Shown here: positions 18,673 to 27,390 of the stretch, piece after piece
Numbering within the stretch: position 1 is the first letter of the stretch
Layout of the letters: the number at the start of each line of letters is the position of its first letter
Assembly: GCA_013178125.1 (NCBI GenBank)
Contig: JABLXJ010000002.1
Location: forward strand, 124,001 to 188,000
Direction of reading: 5' to 3'
DNA from: Bacillota bacterium
GTDB taxonomy: Bacteria; Bacillota; SHA-98; Ch115; JABLXJ01
Length of the DNA stretch: 64,000 nt
The notes under the pieces: generated by a model
The model's input: only the letters and a program-made list of their open reading frames with translations
Databases searched by the model: none
Told to the model about the DNA's origin: nothing
Program-made: the position numbers and the translations under genes

Positions 18673-19497
18673 GTGGGAAAACGTTTCAATTTCGGTTCAG
18701 GTAATGTACTTTTGGCCTTCGCTATTTGTTTTAGCCTGTTTCCCATATTCTACCTGGTATTGACAGCCATTAAACCTGTTCAGGTTCTGTTTGCCACGCC
18801 GCCACGTTGGTGGTTTGCCTTGTCTTTTGAGGAGTTCACGTTTCTTGGTCAGGATCAGCTTTATCGGCAGTATCTTATAAATAGTATCGTTGTGACCAGC
18901 CTTAGTACTCTTGTTGCCCTTTTGCTCGGAGTCACCCTGGCCTATTCCTTCTCTAAATATAACTTTGCGGGTAAAGAAGCCTGGTTTTTCTTGATTATGT
19001 TATGTCGGGCTTATCCACCGATCACGACTTTGATTCCTATTTATCTTTTGATGCGTTTTATTGGACTATCCGATACATTGATTGGCCTTATTTTGGTTTA
19101 TGCTGCTTTCCAGGTACCCATGGTGGTCTGGATCATGCGTAGCTTTTTTAGCGGCGTTCCTAACGAAATTAGTGAAAGTGCCCAGATCGACGGTTGCTCT
19201 CCTTGGATAATGTTCTGGCAAATTATGGTCCCATTGGTTACTCCGGGTATTATAGCAGCTGGGATCCTGATCTTTATCCTAAATTGGAATGAATTCTTGT
19301 TCGCTTTTGTGCTCACTTCAGTTAAGGCAAAGACCCTGCCAGTGATGATTATGACATTTAGCGAAACGGACGATGTTGTGCAGTGGGGGAAATTGTCAGC
19401 TTTAGGTGTGACCACTATCCTGCCAGTGATTATATTCGGTATCGGATTGCGTCGTTACCTCGTACAAGGTTTGACAGCTGGGGCTATTAAAGGATAA
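18673..19497 (+). CDS. Sugar ABC transporter permease, MalG-type (importer B1)
   Basis: About 275 residues from GTG 18673, eight bases after GGAGGGAGG. GTG 18631 and GTG 18667 are in frame but placed poorly relative to that site. Six membrane segments, loop 'SESAQIDGCSPWIMFWQIMV', C-terminal 'LVQGLTAGAIKG'. Partner of the upstream permease. Confidence 0.92.
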   Translation: MGKRFNFGSGNVLLAFAICFSLFPIFYLVLTAIKPVQVLFATPPRWWFALSFEEFTFLGQDQLYRQYLINSIVVTSLSTLVALLLGVTLAYSFSKYNFAGKEAWFFLIMLCRAYPPITTLIPIYLLMRFIGLSDTLIGLILVYAAFQVPMVVWIMRSFFSGVPNEISESAQIDGCSPWIMFWQIMVPLVTPGIIAAGILIFILNWNEFLFAFVLTSVKAKTLPVMIMTFSETDDVVQWGKLSALGVTTILPVIIFGIGLRRYLVQGLTAGAIKG

Positions 19498-19580
19498 CAG
19501 GCCATGCTTTAGGGTAGCAAAAACGACCTTAGCCTTGTCATCGTCTGTAAGGATATTTTAATGCAAGGAGGGAACATAAA

Positions 19581-20513
19581 TTGAGGCTTCCTAGCCAGGC
19601 TAGTAGCGTACCTAGGACGTCAAGTATACAATATCTGCTAAAGACGATTGGCCGAAATAGTCTAGCCTATTACTTTTTCTTGCCTGCCTTTTTACTTATC
19701 GTCGCAATGACGATATATCCCGTCTTCTATTCATTGCGATTTAGCCTATATGATTCCGTAATGTTGACGAGGGGTTCCTTTTGTGGCCTTAAAAACTACA
19801 TAAAGATTTTCACGGATCCTACCGTGAGTGCCAACATACTCGCATCAATGCTCTTTATATTTGGTTCTCTTGTATTAGTTCTTCCTTTAGGATTAACGTT
19901 AGCCTTGATCCTGAATGAAAAGAAGATCCGTCTTGGTCCTCTTGCTCGAACGTTGATCCTTTTGCCATGGGTAACCTCTCAGATAGCTTCCGCCCTACTA
20001 TGGAGATGGTTACTCAATCCCGATTTCGGGGTGGTACCCTATTGGCTCGAGTTACTAGGTTTCGGGAGAGTTAACGTCTTTCAAAGCGGTGGTGTAGCCA
20101 TGACCACTCTCGTATTGAGCAATATGTGGCGTTCGGTAGCTTTTTCAATGGTGGCTTTCTTAGCAGCACTACAAGCGATTCCTACTAACCTATACCATGC
20201 CGCTCAGGTAGATGGTATACCACCATCAAAAGTTTTTTTCAAGGTAACATTACCCCTTATCACTCCAACAGTGTTGGTATGTGCGGTCATATTGACGCTG
20301 AGTTATTCTAACATAATTACCCTTCCACTGGTGTTAACCGGCGGAGGGCCTTTAGCTAAAACGGAGGTATTGAGTATTCGTCTCTATAGGGAAGCCTTCT
20401 CATACTATAACATTGGTTTTGCATCTGCGCTCGCGATCTTTAATCTCATGGTTAGTATTGTCCTCGTAATAGCTTACATGTGGGTCCTTAGGGCAAAGTC
20501 TTTCTTCAGATGA
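19581..20513 (+). CDS. Sugar ABC transporter permease, MalF-type (importer B2)
   Basis: 310 residues starting at TTG 19581 with AAGGAGGGA upstream. Six membrane segments; the EAA-type loop 'YHAAQVDGIPPSKVFFKVTL' begins with His instead of Glu. It starts a second complete permease pair directly behind the first, so two importers are encoded head to tail before the single ATPase gene. Confidence 0.9.
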   Translation: MRLPSQASSVPRTSSIQYLLKTIGRNSLAYYFFLPAFLLIVAMTIYPVFYSLRFSLYDSVMLTRGSFCGLKNYIKIFTDPTVSANILASMLFIFGSLVLVLPLGLTLALILNEKKIRLGPLARTLILLPWVTSQIASALLWRWLLNPDFGVVPYWLELLGFGRVNVFQSGGVAMTTLVLSNMWRSVAFSMVAFLAALQAIPTNLYHAAQVDGIPPSKVFFKVTLPLITPTVLVCAVILTLSYSNIITLPLVLTGGGPLAKTEVLSIRLYREAFSYYNIGFASALAIFNLMVSIVLVIAYMWVLRAKSFFR

Positions 20514-20569
20514 ATATTCAAATGGATACAATCGTATGAACATCATGTAAAATCATGGAGGGATATGGT

Positions 20570-21409
20570 GTGAGTTCCCTAAGGACATATTCTAATTTCA
20601 TATTGGCGGCCAAGTATGTTTTTGTCATTGCAATATGTTTTCTGATGATATTACCATTCATATGGGCTCTAGTCACTTCGCTTAAACCGCTGGACGCGAT
20701 CATGTCTTATCCTCCGCAGTGGATACCTAGAGCCCCGACTTTAAGCTACTTCTTAAATGTTGTAAGATCTAGTATGCCAAGATATTTTCTTAATAGCATA
20801 TTAGTGTCTTTAGGTACGATCCTTGTATCGCTAGGTGCGGGATCTCTAGCAGGGTACAGTTTAGCAAGATTTGATTTCCCTGGTAAAGGACTACTTATGG
20901 TTATGGTGCTAATGAATATGATGGTACCCGGTGTCGTAAATTTAGTACCCGTATATCTTATTGCTAGTTCTATCGGTATTTTGGATACTTATTTAATTCT
21001 AATCCTTGTTTATAGCGTTTGGCAGATACCAATAGTTGTATGGCTAATGAAGGATTTTTTTGAGACGATTCCTTCTGCGCTTGATAAAGCTGCGATGATA
21101 GATGGTTATTCACCACTGCAAGCCTTTATAAAGATTATTCTACCTCTTTCTAGGCCGGGTCTCGTGGCAGCGGCAATCATGGTCTTTGTCTATGCTTGGA
21201 ACGAGTTTATAATAGCTCAGACGTTGACATCATCCGATAATATGAGGACTATACCGGTAGGCCTACATTACTATATTACAGTGTTTGGTGTCCAGTGGGG
21301 TGAACTATGTTCAGCTGTTCTCTTGGCACTACTGCCCATTGTCAGTATCTTTATATGCTTACAACGATACCTCCTACATGGAATGGTGGCCGGAGCTTTA
21401 AAGGGGTAA
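20570..21409 (+). CDS. Sugar ABC transporter permease, MalG-type (importer B2)
   Basis: About 279 residues from GTG 20570, which has GGAGGG seven bases upstream; ATG 20555 is in frame but overlaps that site. Six membrane segments, loop 'DKAAMIDGYSPLQAFIKIIL' and C-terminal 'YLLHGMVAGALKG'. Pairs with the preceding permease. Confidence 0.92.
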   Translation: MSSLRTYSNFILAAKYVFVIAICFLMILPFIWALVTSLKPLDAIMSYPPQWIPRAPTLSYFLNVVRSSMPRYFLNSILVSLGTILVSLGAGSLAGYSLARFDFPGKGLLMVMVLMNMMVPGVVNLVPVYLIASSIGILDTYLILILVYSVWQIPIVVWLMKDFFETIPSALDKAAMIDGYSPLQAFIKIILPLSRPGLVAAAIMVFVYAWNEFIIAQTLTSSDNMRTIPVGLHYYITVFGVQWGELCSAVLLALLPIVSIFICLQRYLLHGMVAGALKG

Positions 21410-21454
21410 CACTTTAAGAGAATAACTAATTAAATGGAGTAGGTGGATATTGCT

Positions 21455-22540
21455 ATGGCTGAAGTCCGTCTTGAGAATGTGGAGAAAAGTTATGGGCAAG
21501 TGTGTGCAGTTAGGAACTTGAGTCTTGCTATCCGGGAGAACGAGTTTGTGACACTCCTTGGACCTTCCGGATGCGGGAAGTCGACGGTACTTAACATGAT
21601 TGCAGGCCTGCTTGAGCCATCTGCGGGAACTATCTATATTGATGGTCAGAGTGTTAATGATATACCTCCACATCGGCGCGGCGTGGCGATGGTTTTTCAA
21701 GACTACGCGTTATATCCACATATGACGGTATTTGACAATATCGCATTCCCATTACGAGCCAAGAAAGCTGATCCTAAAAGTGTTAAGCAAGAGGTGGAAA
21801 ATGTCGCAAATACTTTAGGCTTGACCGAGCTTCTACATAGACTTCCCAAAGAGCTCAGTGGGGGTCAACGACAAAGAGTTGCCTTGGGGCGTGCGATTGT
21901 TCGAAAACCGAAAGTTTTTTTGATGGACGAACCTTTATCCAACCTTGATGCTCGCCTTCGTATACATATGAGGGCGGAACTTCGAAGGCTACACCGTGCC
22001 ATAGGGACAACGACGATTTACGTTACGCACGACCAAGCGGAAGCCATGACTTTGTCAGATCGCATTGTTGTCTTAAAGGACGGGATAATCCAGCAAATCG
22101 GTACGCCCTTAGATGTCTATAGAAAACCGGCAAATACCTTCGTTGGTGGATTCATAGGAGCTGTCGGTATGAATTATATCTCCTGTGAGGTCAATAGCTC
22201 TGGCATAGTTATCACAGCCAATAATCCATCTCTACATATATCATTACCGAGACATATTTTGGATGCGTTGTCGAAGAGAGGGGCATCAAAAGTACTTCTA
22301 GGTGTGCGGGCGGAAGATATATGTATAGCAAGCAAAAACGATAACGCCATTGAAGGGGTGGTGGATGTACTGGAGAGAATGGGATCGGACACCTACATTC
22401 ACGTCATCCTTGGAGAAACTCGGGTTATTGCACGAGTTTCGTCCGATATTGACGTAGGGGAGGGAAATGCAATACGTCTTTCGTTTGATATGGGCAAGAT
22501 TTCCTTCTATGCAGCAGACACAGGTGATCTTATCATCTAG
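21455..22540 (+). CDS. Sugar ABC transporter ATP-binding protein (MsmX/UgpC-like)
   Basis: About 361 residues from ATG 21455. Walker A GPSGCGKST at residues 36-44, signature LSGGQ at 134-138, Walker B VFLMDEP at 154-160, switch His192 in THDQAEA, then a C-terminal TOBE-like regulatory domain. This is the only transporter ATPase in the window, although there are four permease pairs. MsmX-type ATPases are known to energise several CUT1 importers in Bacillota, so this one probably serves all four. It lies directly behind permease pair B2 and before binding protein B2. Confidence 0.95.
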   Translation: MAEVRLENVEKSYGQVCAVRNLSLAIRENEFVTLLGPSGCGKSTVLNMIAGLLEPSAGTIYIDGQSVNDIPPHRRGVAMVFQDYALYPHMTVFDNIAFPLRAKKADPKSVKQEVENVANTLGLTELLHRLPKELSGGQRQRVALGRAIVRKPKVFLMDEPLSNLDARLRIHMRAELRRLHRAIGTTTIYVTHDQAEAMTLSDRIVVLKDGIIQQIGTPLDVYRKPANTFVGGFIGAVGMNYISCEVNSSGIVITANNPSLHISLPRHILDALSKRGASKVLLGVRAEDICIASKNDNAIEGVVDVLERMGSDTYIHVILGETRVIARVSSDIDVGEGNAIRLSFDMGKISFYAADTGDLII

Positions 22541-22834
22541 GGGCAACTTCACATCCTATGAAGCTTTCGTGGGCGGCTATTCCGGGGGGTTGTGATTCGA
22601 GAGGGCTCGGCGTCTCAGCATTGGTATATAGAAGGAGGCGATCAAGGTGGTGAATTAATCGCAATTGACCGAGGTTTATGTGGATAGCCCGTTGCGGTAC
22701 TTTATCATTGCATGTGGTGGTCGCAAGTCTTTTCTCTTAGGTAGATGATCAAAGCCCAAGAATTCGGCCGCTCTGCAATTAGCATGGCTACCAAAGTAGT
22801 AAAAGTAATATATTCCTTAGGGGGGAAACACGCG
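22541..22834. other. Intergenic stretch before binding protein B2
   Basis: About 290 bases between the ATPase and the binding-protein gene. An in-frame ATG at 22745 would extend the binding protein by 30 polar residues in front of its signal peptide, which is unlikely. GAAGGAGG at about 22630 is not followed by a long frame. No hairpin or promoter stands out. Confidence 0.3.
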
Positions 22835-24112
22835 ATGATCAGAAGGTTTCTAGTGTATCTATTTATAGTTGCTCTGGCAGTAGTGATGGGGTTTGTTGCA
22901 TGCATCGAAACGCAAGCTCAGAAAAAGGTGGAAATCCGATACTGGACATTCCTACAGCGGGGAGGGCAAACCCCACGTGAACTAGGGGAAACCGCAATTA
23001 TCGAGGGATTTGAAAAGAAGTACCCTAATATCAAGGTCCGCGTCGAGATGGTCCCATGGCCGGAGATGGATACGAAACTTATCACGTCGGTAGCCGCTGG
23101 CCGGGGACCTGACGTAACAAGAGCTGATAGTTTTAGAATTCGTGAACACTTAGCTGCCAATACCTTGGAAGATTTGAGAAAATACGTAAGTAAGATGTCG
23201 GTGGAGGAGCGGAAGGATTTCCTCGTATGGGATGAAGGGCTTCCAGGCGGGAAAAAACCAAACTTCTATCTGCACCATAGCTGTTGGGCGCTCTACTATC
23301 GTAAGGATCTCTTCCAAAAGGGAGGCCTGGAGCCACCTAATAGTTGGGACGATCTCGTGGATGTGTCCAAAAAATTAACGACAGATAAGATATGGGGTTT
23401 TGTCCAGGGTATGGACAGGGGGCAGCCGGGCGTTACGTATACCCTCTGGCCCATGATATTAGGGGCAGGAGGTAATATTTTAGAGAACGACAAGGCCGTC
23501 TTCAATAGCGCACCCGCGATTAAGACACTTCAGTTCATATATGACCTGGTATACAAGCATCGAGTCTCGCCAGTGGATCAGCTGACGTATTCTTATGATA
23601 ATGTGATGGAGGGGTTCATGGCGGGTAAGTTTGCCATGGTAATTGAAGGAGCCCATCGCTACGGTCATATGCAAACCTCAGCAATTCTTAAAGATAATGT
23701 GGGCCTTACATACATACCTTCTCCAGTCTCCGGAGAGCCTTCACCCACCCTCATGTCTGGATGGACTCTTGGGATTCCCGTGACATCAAGGCATAAGGAT
23801 GAGGCATGGAAGTTCATTGAGTACTATGTTAGTGCGGAAGCCCAGCTAATGAACGCTAAACTGGCGGGCGAGCTGCCCGTTAGAAGGTCGGTCCTTAATG
23901 ACCCGTATTTTCAAACAAAGGAGGCAGCGGCACAGAGGTTCTTTGCACTCTACCTTAATACGAAATCTCAACCATTCCCCAAATCTCAAAACTACGGTTT
24001 GCTAAAGGATACCTTTGTTATGGCTCTTCATGAGATATTGACTAATAGGAAGACCGTTCAAAAAGCGCTTGATGACGCCGTTGCCAAATATAACGAAGCG
24101 CTAAAGAAATGA
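22835..24112 (+). CDS. Sugar ABC transporter substrate-binding protein (importer B2)
   Basis: About 425 residues from ATG 22835, eight bases behind GGGGGGAA. The signal peptide core 'FLVYLFIVALAVVMGFVAC' ends in a possible lipobox (FVAC), which would make this the only lipid-anchored binding protein of the five; signal peptidase I cleavage near 'TQAQ' is the alternative. Family 1 features: 'FEKKYPNIKVRVEMVPWPEM', 'LHHSCWALYYRKDLFQKGGL', 'GFMAGKFAMVIEGAHR'. It lies behind permease pair B2 and the ATPase. Confidence 0.9.
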   Translation: MIRRFLVYLFIVALAVVMGFVACIETQAQKKVEIRYWTFLQRGGQTPRELGETAIIEGFEKKYPNIKVRVEMVPWPEMDTKLITSVAAGRGPDVTRADSFRIREHLAANTLEDLRKYVSKMSVEERKDFLVWDEGLPGGKKPNFYLHHSCWALYYRKDLFQKGGLEPPNSWDDLVDVSKKLTTDKIWGFVQGMDRGQPGVTYTLWPMILGAGGNILENDKAVFNSAPAIKTLQFIYDLVYKHRVSPVDQLTYSYDNVMEGFMAGKFAMVIEGAHRYGHMQTSAILKDNVGLTYIPSPVSGEPSPTLMSGWTLGIPVTSRHKDEAWKFIEYYVSAEAQLMNAKLAGELPVRRSVLNDPYFQTKEAAAQRFFALYLNTKSQPFPKSQNYGLLKDTFVMALHEILTNRKTVQKALDDAVAKYNEALKK

Positions 24113-24154
24113 AATCAAATATGGTAAATAGATGGCTATATAGAGCCAATTCAC

Positions 24155-24208
24155 CCCAGCCCGTCGGTAAGACATGAGGTCTTTCTTCCATTTAGGTGAC
24201 GGGCTGGG
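24155..24208 (+). terminator. 11-bp stem-loop after binding protein B2
   Basis: CCCAGCCCGTC pairs perfectly with GACGGGCTGGG across 32 bases, and the loop contains a smaller AAGAC/GTCTT hairpin. No U-run follows. It separates the binding-protein gene from the FAD oxidoreductase and resembles the stem-loops after the other binding-protein genes. Confidence 0.6.
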
Positions 24209-24270
24209 CGTGATAAAACAAACGGGCAGTGGACTAGAATTGATCTAACTAGACCAAGGAGATGGTTTAG

Positions 24271-25608
24271 GTGAGCTATGTTGCGACTGATCTTCAATTC
24301 GATGTCATTGTCGTTGGGGGAGGCACTGCAGGGTTAATAGCAGCGTTGGCTTCCGCTAGGCTAGGCGCATCAACTTTGCTAGTCGAACGATCCAGTTACC
24401 TGGGTGGCAATGCCGCAGTGGGGATGACGTGGGGGGGCTTCTTCGATAATGCTGGAGTACAGGTTATTAAAGGAATACCACAAGAACTTGTAGATACGTG
24501 TGTATGTTTGGGAGGAGGATTGGGGCATCTACAATATACAGGATCGGATAGATGGATATCTAGTGTGGCTTCTGTCGACCCTGAAGTTTTTAGATACTGT
24601 GCGCTAAGGAAGGTGCAGGAAGCTGGGTGTATCCTGTGGCTGCATACCACCTTTATTCAAGCGTCTGTTGAGGGCAACAGGGTTGTATCCGTCGAGCTCA
24701 CGAATAAATCCGGTAGATATTCCGTTCGAGGAAAGGTAGTAATTGACGCTACAGGGGACGCAGATGTAGCCGCATCTATAGGAGTGCCCTGGGAGCGTGG
24801 AGGAGATAGAATACAGCAATGCTTGAGTAGTATATTCCGTATAAGCAACGTTGATATATCTGCATTTAGTAGATTCATGAATACTAGGGTAAATACACGA
24901 AATAAGAATCCATGGAATATTGAGACACAAACGATGCGAGATGATGTTTCATATTGGTGTCCGTGGAAGGTGTTTCCTGAAGAAGCCCAACGAATGCCCA
25001 AGCTATTTGGTGTGTACTATCATGGCAAACAGGGAGATATTTTCGTCAACTGCAATAGCGTGGCACTAAATGCATTGAATATCTACGATTTGACAACCGC
25101 TGAGGTAGAATTGAGGCATCAGGCCTTCACTATACTTCGTTTTTTGCAGAAGAATATACCCGGGTTCGCTTCCAGTTTCATCGCTGCTATATATCCTCTG
25201 GGAGTGCGAGAGAGTCGAAGGATCGTCGGTGATTATACTTTAACTCTAGGCGATATAATGAAGCAAAGATCTTTCCCTGATGTAGTAGCTATGGGTGCTT
25301 ACCCGCCTGACGTTCATGATCCTAGTGGGAAACCTTTAATAGACTCACAAGGGAACGTCTGCTACCAGATCCCGTATCGTAGCTTACTAGCGAGAGATAT
25401 AAGTAATTTACTTGTGGCGGGGCGTTGCATTTCTGCAACATTTGAGGCCCAATCTGCTGTGAGGGGCATAGGGCCGTGCATGGCAATGGGGGAAAGCGCT
25501 GGTACCGCAGCCGCTCTTTCTGCTAAAGGCTCCGCTGATCTACGAGAACTAAAGGTTCAGGTGTTGCAGGAGACCCTGATCAAGCGGGGGGCGTATCTTG
25601 TCGTCTGA
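24271..25608 (+). CDS. FAD-dependent oxidoreductase (FAD_oxidored / GidA-like fold)
   Basis: 445 residues from GTG 24271 behind AAGGAGATGG. N-terminal dinucleotide fold 'DVIVVGGGTAGLIAALASAR' with 'LLVERSSYLGGNAAVGMTWG'; C-terminal 'NLLVAGRCISATFEAQSAVR' and 'GESAGTAAAL' complete the FAD site. This family of flavoproteins is common beside sugar ABC importers in Bacillota and Thermotogota, but its substrates are mostly unknown. It probably oxidises a hydroxyl or C-C unit of the imported compound. It is the last metabolic gene before the insertion-sequence nest. Confidence 0.85.
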   Translation: MSYVATDLQFDVIVVGGGTAGLIAALASARLGASTLLVERSSYLGGNAAVGMTWGGFFDNAGVQVIKGIPQELVDTCVCLGGGLGHLQYTGSDRWISSVASVDPEVFRYCALRKVQEAGCILWLHTTFIQASVEGNRVVSVELTNKSGRYSVRGKVVIDATGDADVAASIGVPWERGGDRIQQCLSSIFRISNVDISAFSRFMNTRVNTRNKNPWNIETQTMRDDVSYWCPWKVFPEEAQRMPKLFGVYYHGKQGDIFVNCNSVALNALNIYDLTTAEVELRHQAFTILRFLQKNIPGFASSFIAAIYPLGVRESRRIVGDYTLTLGDIMKQRSFPDVVAMGAYPPDVHDPSGKPLIDSQGNVCYQIPYRSLLARDISNLLVAGRCISATFEAQSAVRGIGPCMAMGESAGTAAALSAKGSADLRELKVQVLQETLIKRGAYLVV

Positions 25609-25739
25609 GACGGTTCCATTACATTTATCCTTTCCAGCTTCACAAGTGGAAAGAGTAGGCTGTCGAGAATCTACCCCAGTTATTTGCCGATGATAAAAAG
25701 AGTATTGACAAAGTCAGAAATGAGTACGAAGCAAAGCTA

Positions 25740-26876
25740 AGTTAGTGTCCAATTAAATTTGCCACTTTGCCAGGCATATGTTACAATGTCCTGCTAGAGA
25801 CCATATTGGCCTGTAGCAGGGAGGATGAGTCTATGATCTATGTGGGTAGGTTAAGCTACAAGCAACGAGATGAGCTTATTAAGTTCTCGCGTCACGCGGT
25901 CGGAAGGGAGGCACTTCGTGCCCATATGATACTCCTCTCTTCAAGAGAATACTCAGTACCCCAGATAGCCGAAATCTACGACTGCGACCGCGATACTGTC
26001 CGTGCCTGGATCAAAAGGTATCTTGAATCAGGCATAGACGGACTGCGTGATGCGAAAAGATCCGGGCGTCCACCTAAGGGCGGCAAGGCCGCCCGGTGGG
26101 CCATAGACCAAGCTATAAACATGATCCCTCTCGTGTTCGGTCTACGTGTAACTAACTGGACTGCTAAGACCCTGCGGGCTTTTCTGGCTTCATTTCAGTT
26201 AAACCTGAGCGTCGGTACCATATGACGAATCCTCCATAGCCTGGGATTCCGATGGAGAAGGCCCAAACTCGTTGCTTTAAAGTCTGACCCTATGAAAGAT
26301 TTCAAGCTTGAGGTCATAGACATATTCCTTACGGCCTTTGGCTCTGCTTGTACCGTGTTCTTTCAGGACGAATCATACTGCCAGCTGCTACCTAATGTTC
26401 GTTCCTGCTGGATGAGACGAGGCCAGCAGAAAGAGATTATTACGCCAGGTACCAATAAGCGAGTAAGTGTATATGGGGCGCTTGACCCCAGAACAGGCAA
26501 GTGGATACACTCAATATTCCTGAAAAAGAACGCACAAAACTTCATTGCATTCCTCGAGATTTTGTGTAGCCGGGTAAAAACAGGGCCGATAATCGTCATC
26601 TTGGATAACGACCGGACCCATAAAGCCAAGGTAGTAAAGGAGTGGCTTATGACCCATCCAGAGGTACATCTACTTTGGCTTCCCAAGCACACTCCCCATC
26701 TAAACCCAGTGGAGACTGTATGGAGGCACCTGAAGGGGCACTTAGCTAACCATTGCTTTATGGATGTAGATGAACTCATCTGGACCATTGAACAATACTT
26801 CAGTCATGGGTCCGGGGTGAATTTTAAGTTACCAATTGCTGCATAAAAAAGTTCGGTAAACTTTTGTGCATTAACT
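25740..26876 (+). mobile_element. IS630-like insertion sequence with TA target duplication
   Basis: Bounded by TA at 25738-25739 and 26877-26878. The outer ends AGTTAGTG... and ...CATTAACT are imperfect inverted repeats (AGTTA then similar bases over about 30 positions). Length about 1.14 kb, as usual for IS630/Tc1-mariner elements, which insert at TA. The carried transposase has an internal stop codon. Confidence 0.85.
25833..26846 (+). pseudogene. IS630-like transposase interrupted by one in-frame TGA
   Basis: One frame runs from ATG 25833 to the TAA at 26846, broken only by TGA 26223-26225 after 'SVGTI'. The expected protein reads on as RILHSLGFRWRRPKLVALK. The first half is the HTH ('YSVPQIAEIYDCDRDTVRAWIKR', 'GRPPKGG'). 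The second half has the DDE catalytic core: 'FFQDES', 'VILDNDRTHKAK' and 'LPKHTPHLNPVETVWRHLK'. A single point change (TGG or CGA to TGA) explains the break, so the copy is probably recently inactivated. Confidence 0.85.
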
Positions 26877-27390
26877 TAGATGAACCCTATGCCGAGATTG
26901 GCCACCTCACTACGCAGATTGCGTGGTTCAAAAAAAGTTTCTGAGTTACCCCGGTTAGAAAGGTGAGAAGCGTTGTTGAAGAGCTTTGTGGTACTGAGTT
27001 GTCCAGGTCAACCGTTTCTGACCTATACATGCGTCTTGATCCTGTGGTGAAGGAATGGAACGAACGGGACTTGAGCGATCGAGAATATCCCTTTGTCCTG
27101 GTGGACGCCCTTGTGATAAAGGTGCGTAAAGAGGGGCGGGTGCGAGTGCAAAGTGTGCTCCTTGCGGCTGGGATTAACCGGGAGGGGTATCGGGAGATTC
27201 TGGGGTTGATGATAGGGGATAGCGAGTCCGAGGCAAGTTGGTCGGAGTTTTTTGGCCGGCTGAAGGTGCGGGGGTTAAGAGGGGTTGACATGGTAGCCTC
27301 AGAATCCGTAATATCCTTGAGGTCTGTCCAGAAGATGCTACATTCTCGACTGAGGTACATATTCGACGCTCCGGATCTTGAGACAGCTAG

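Larger units (their letters stand above)
25615..26945 (+). pseudogene. IS3-family orfA remnant, split by the IS630-like element
   Basis: Reading 25615-25737 gives HYIYPFQLHKWKE, a TAG stop, then AVENLPQLFADDKK and on to EAKL. Continuing after the IS630 copy gives DEPYAEIGHLTTQIAWFKK, the C-terminal part of an IS3-family OrfA, whose usual form ends 'LYAEIGRL...WLKKK'. Removing the IS630 element and one TA restores the codons for AKL-DEP without a gap. A run of seven A plus G near 26930 is like the frameshift site between orfA and orfB of IS3 elements. orfB is absent; IS256-like sequence follows at once. Confidence 0.7.

Noticed and set aside
26223-26225. In-frame TGA in the IS630 transposase as a selenocysteine codon or programmed stop
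   Set aside because: Related transposases have an ordinary residue there, no SECIS-like hairpin is evident directly downstream, and a single nonsense mutation in an IS copy is the simpler explanation.
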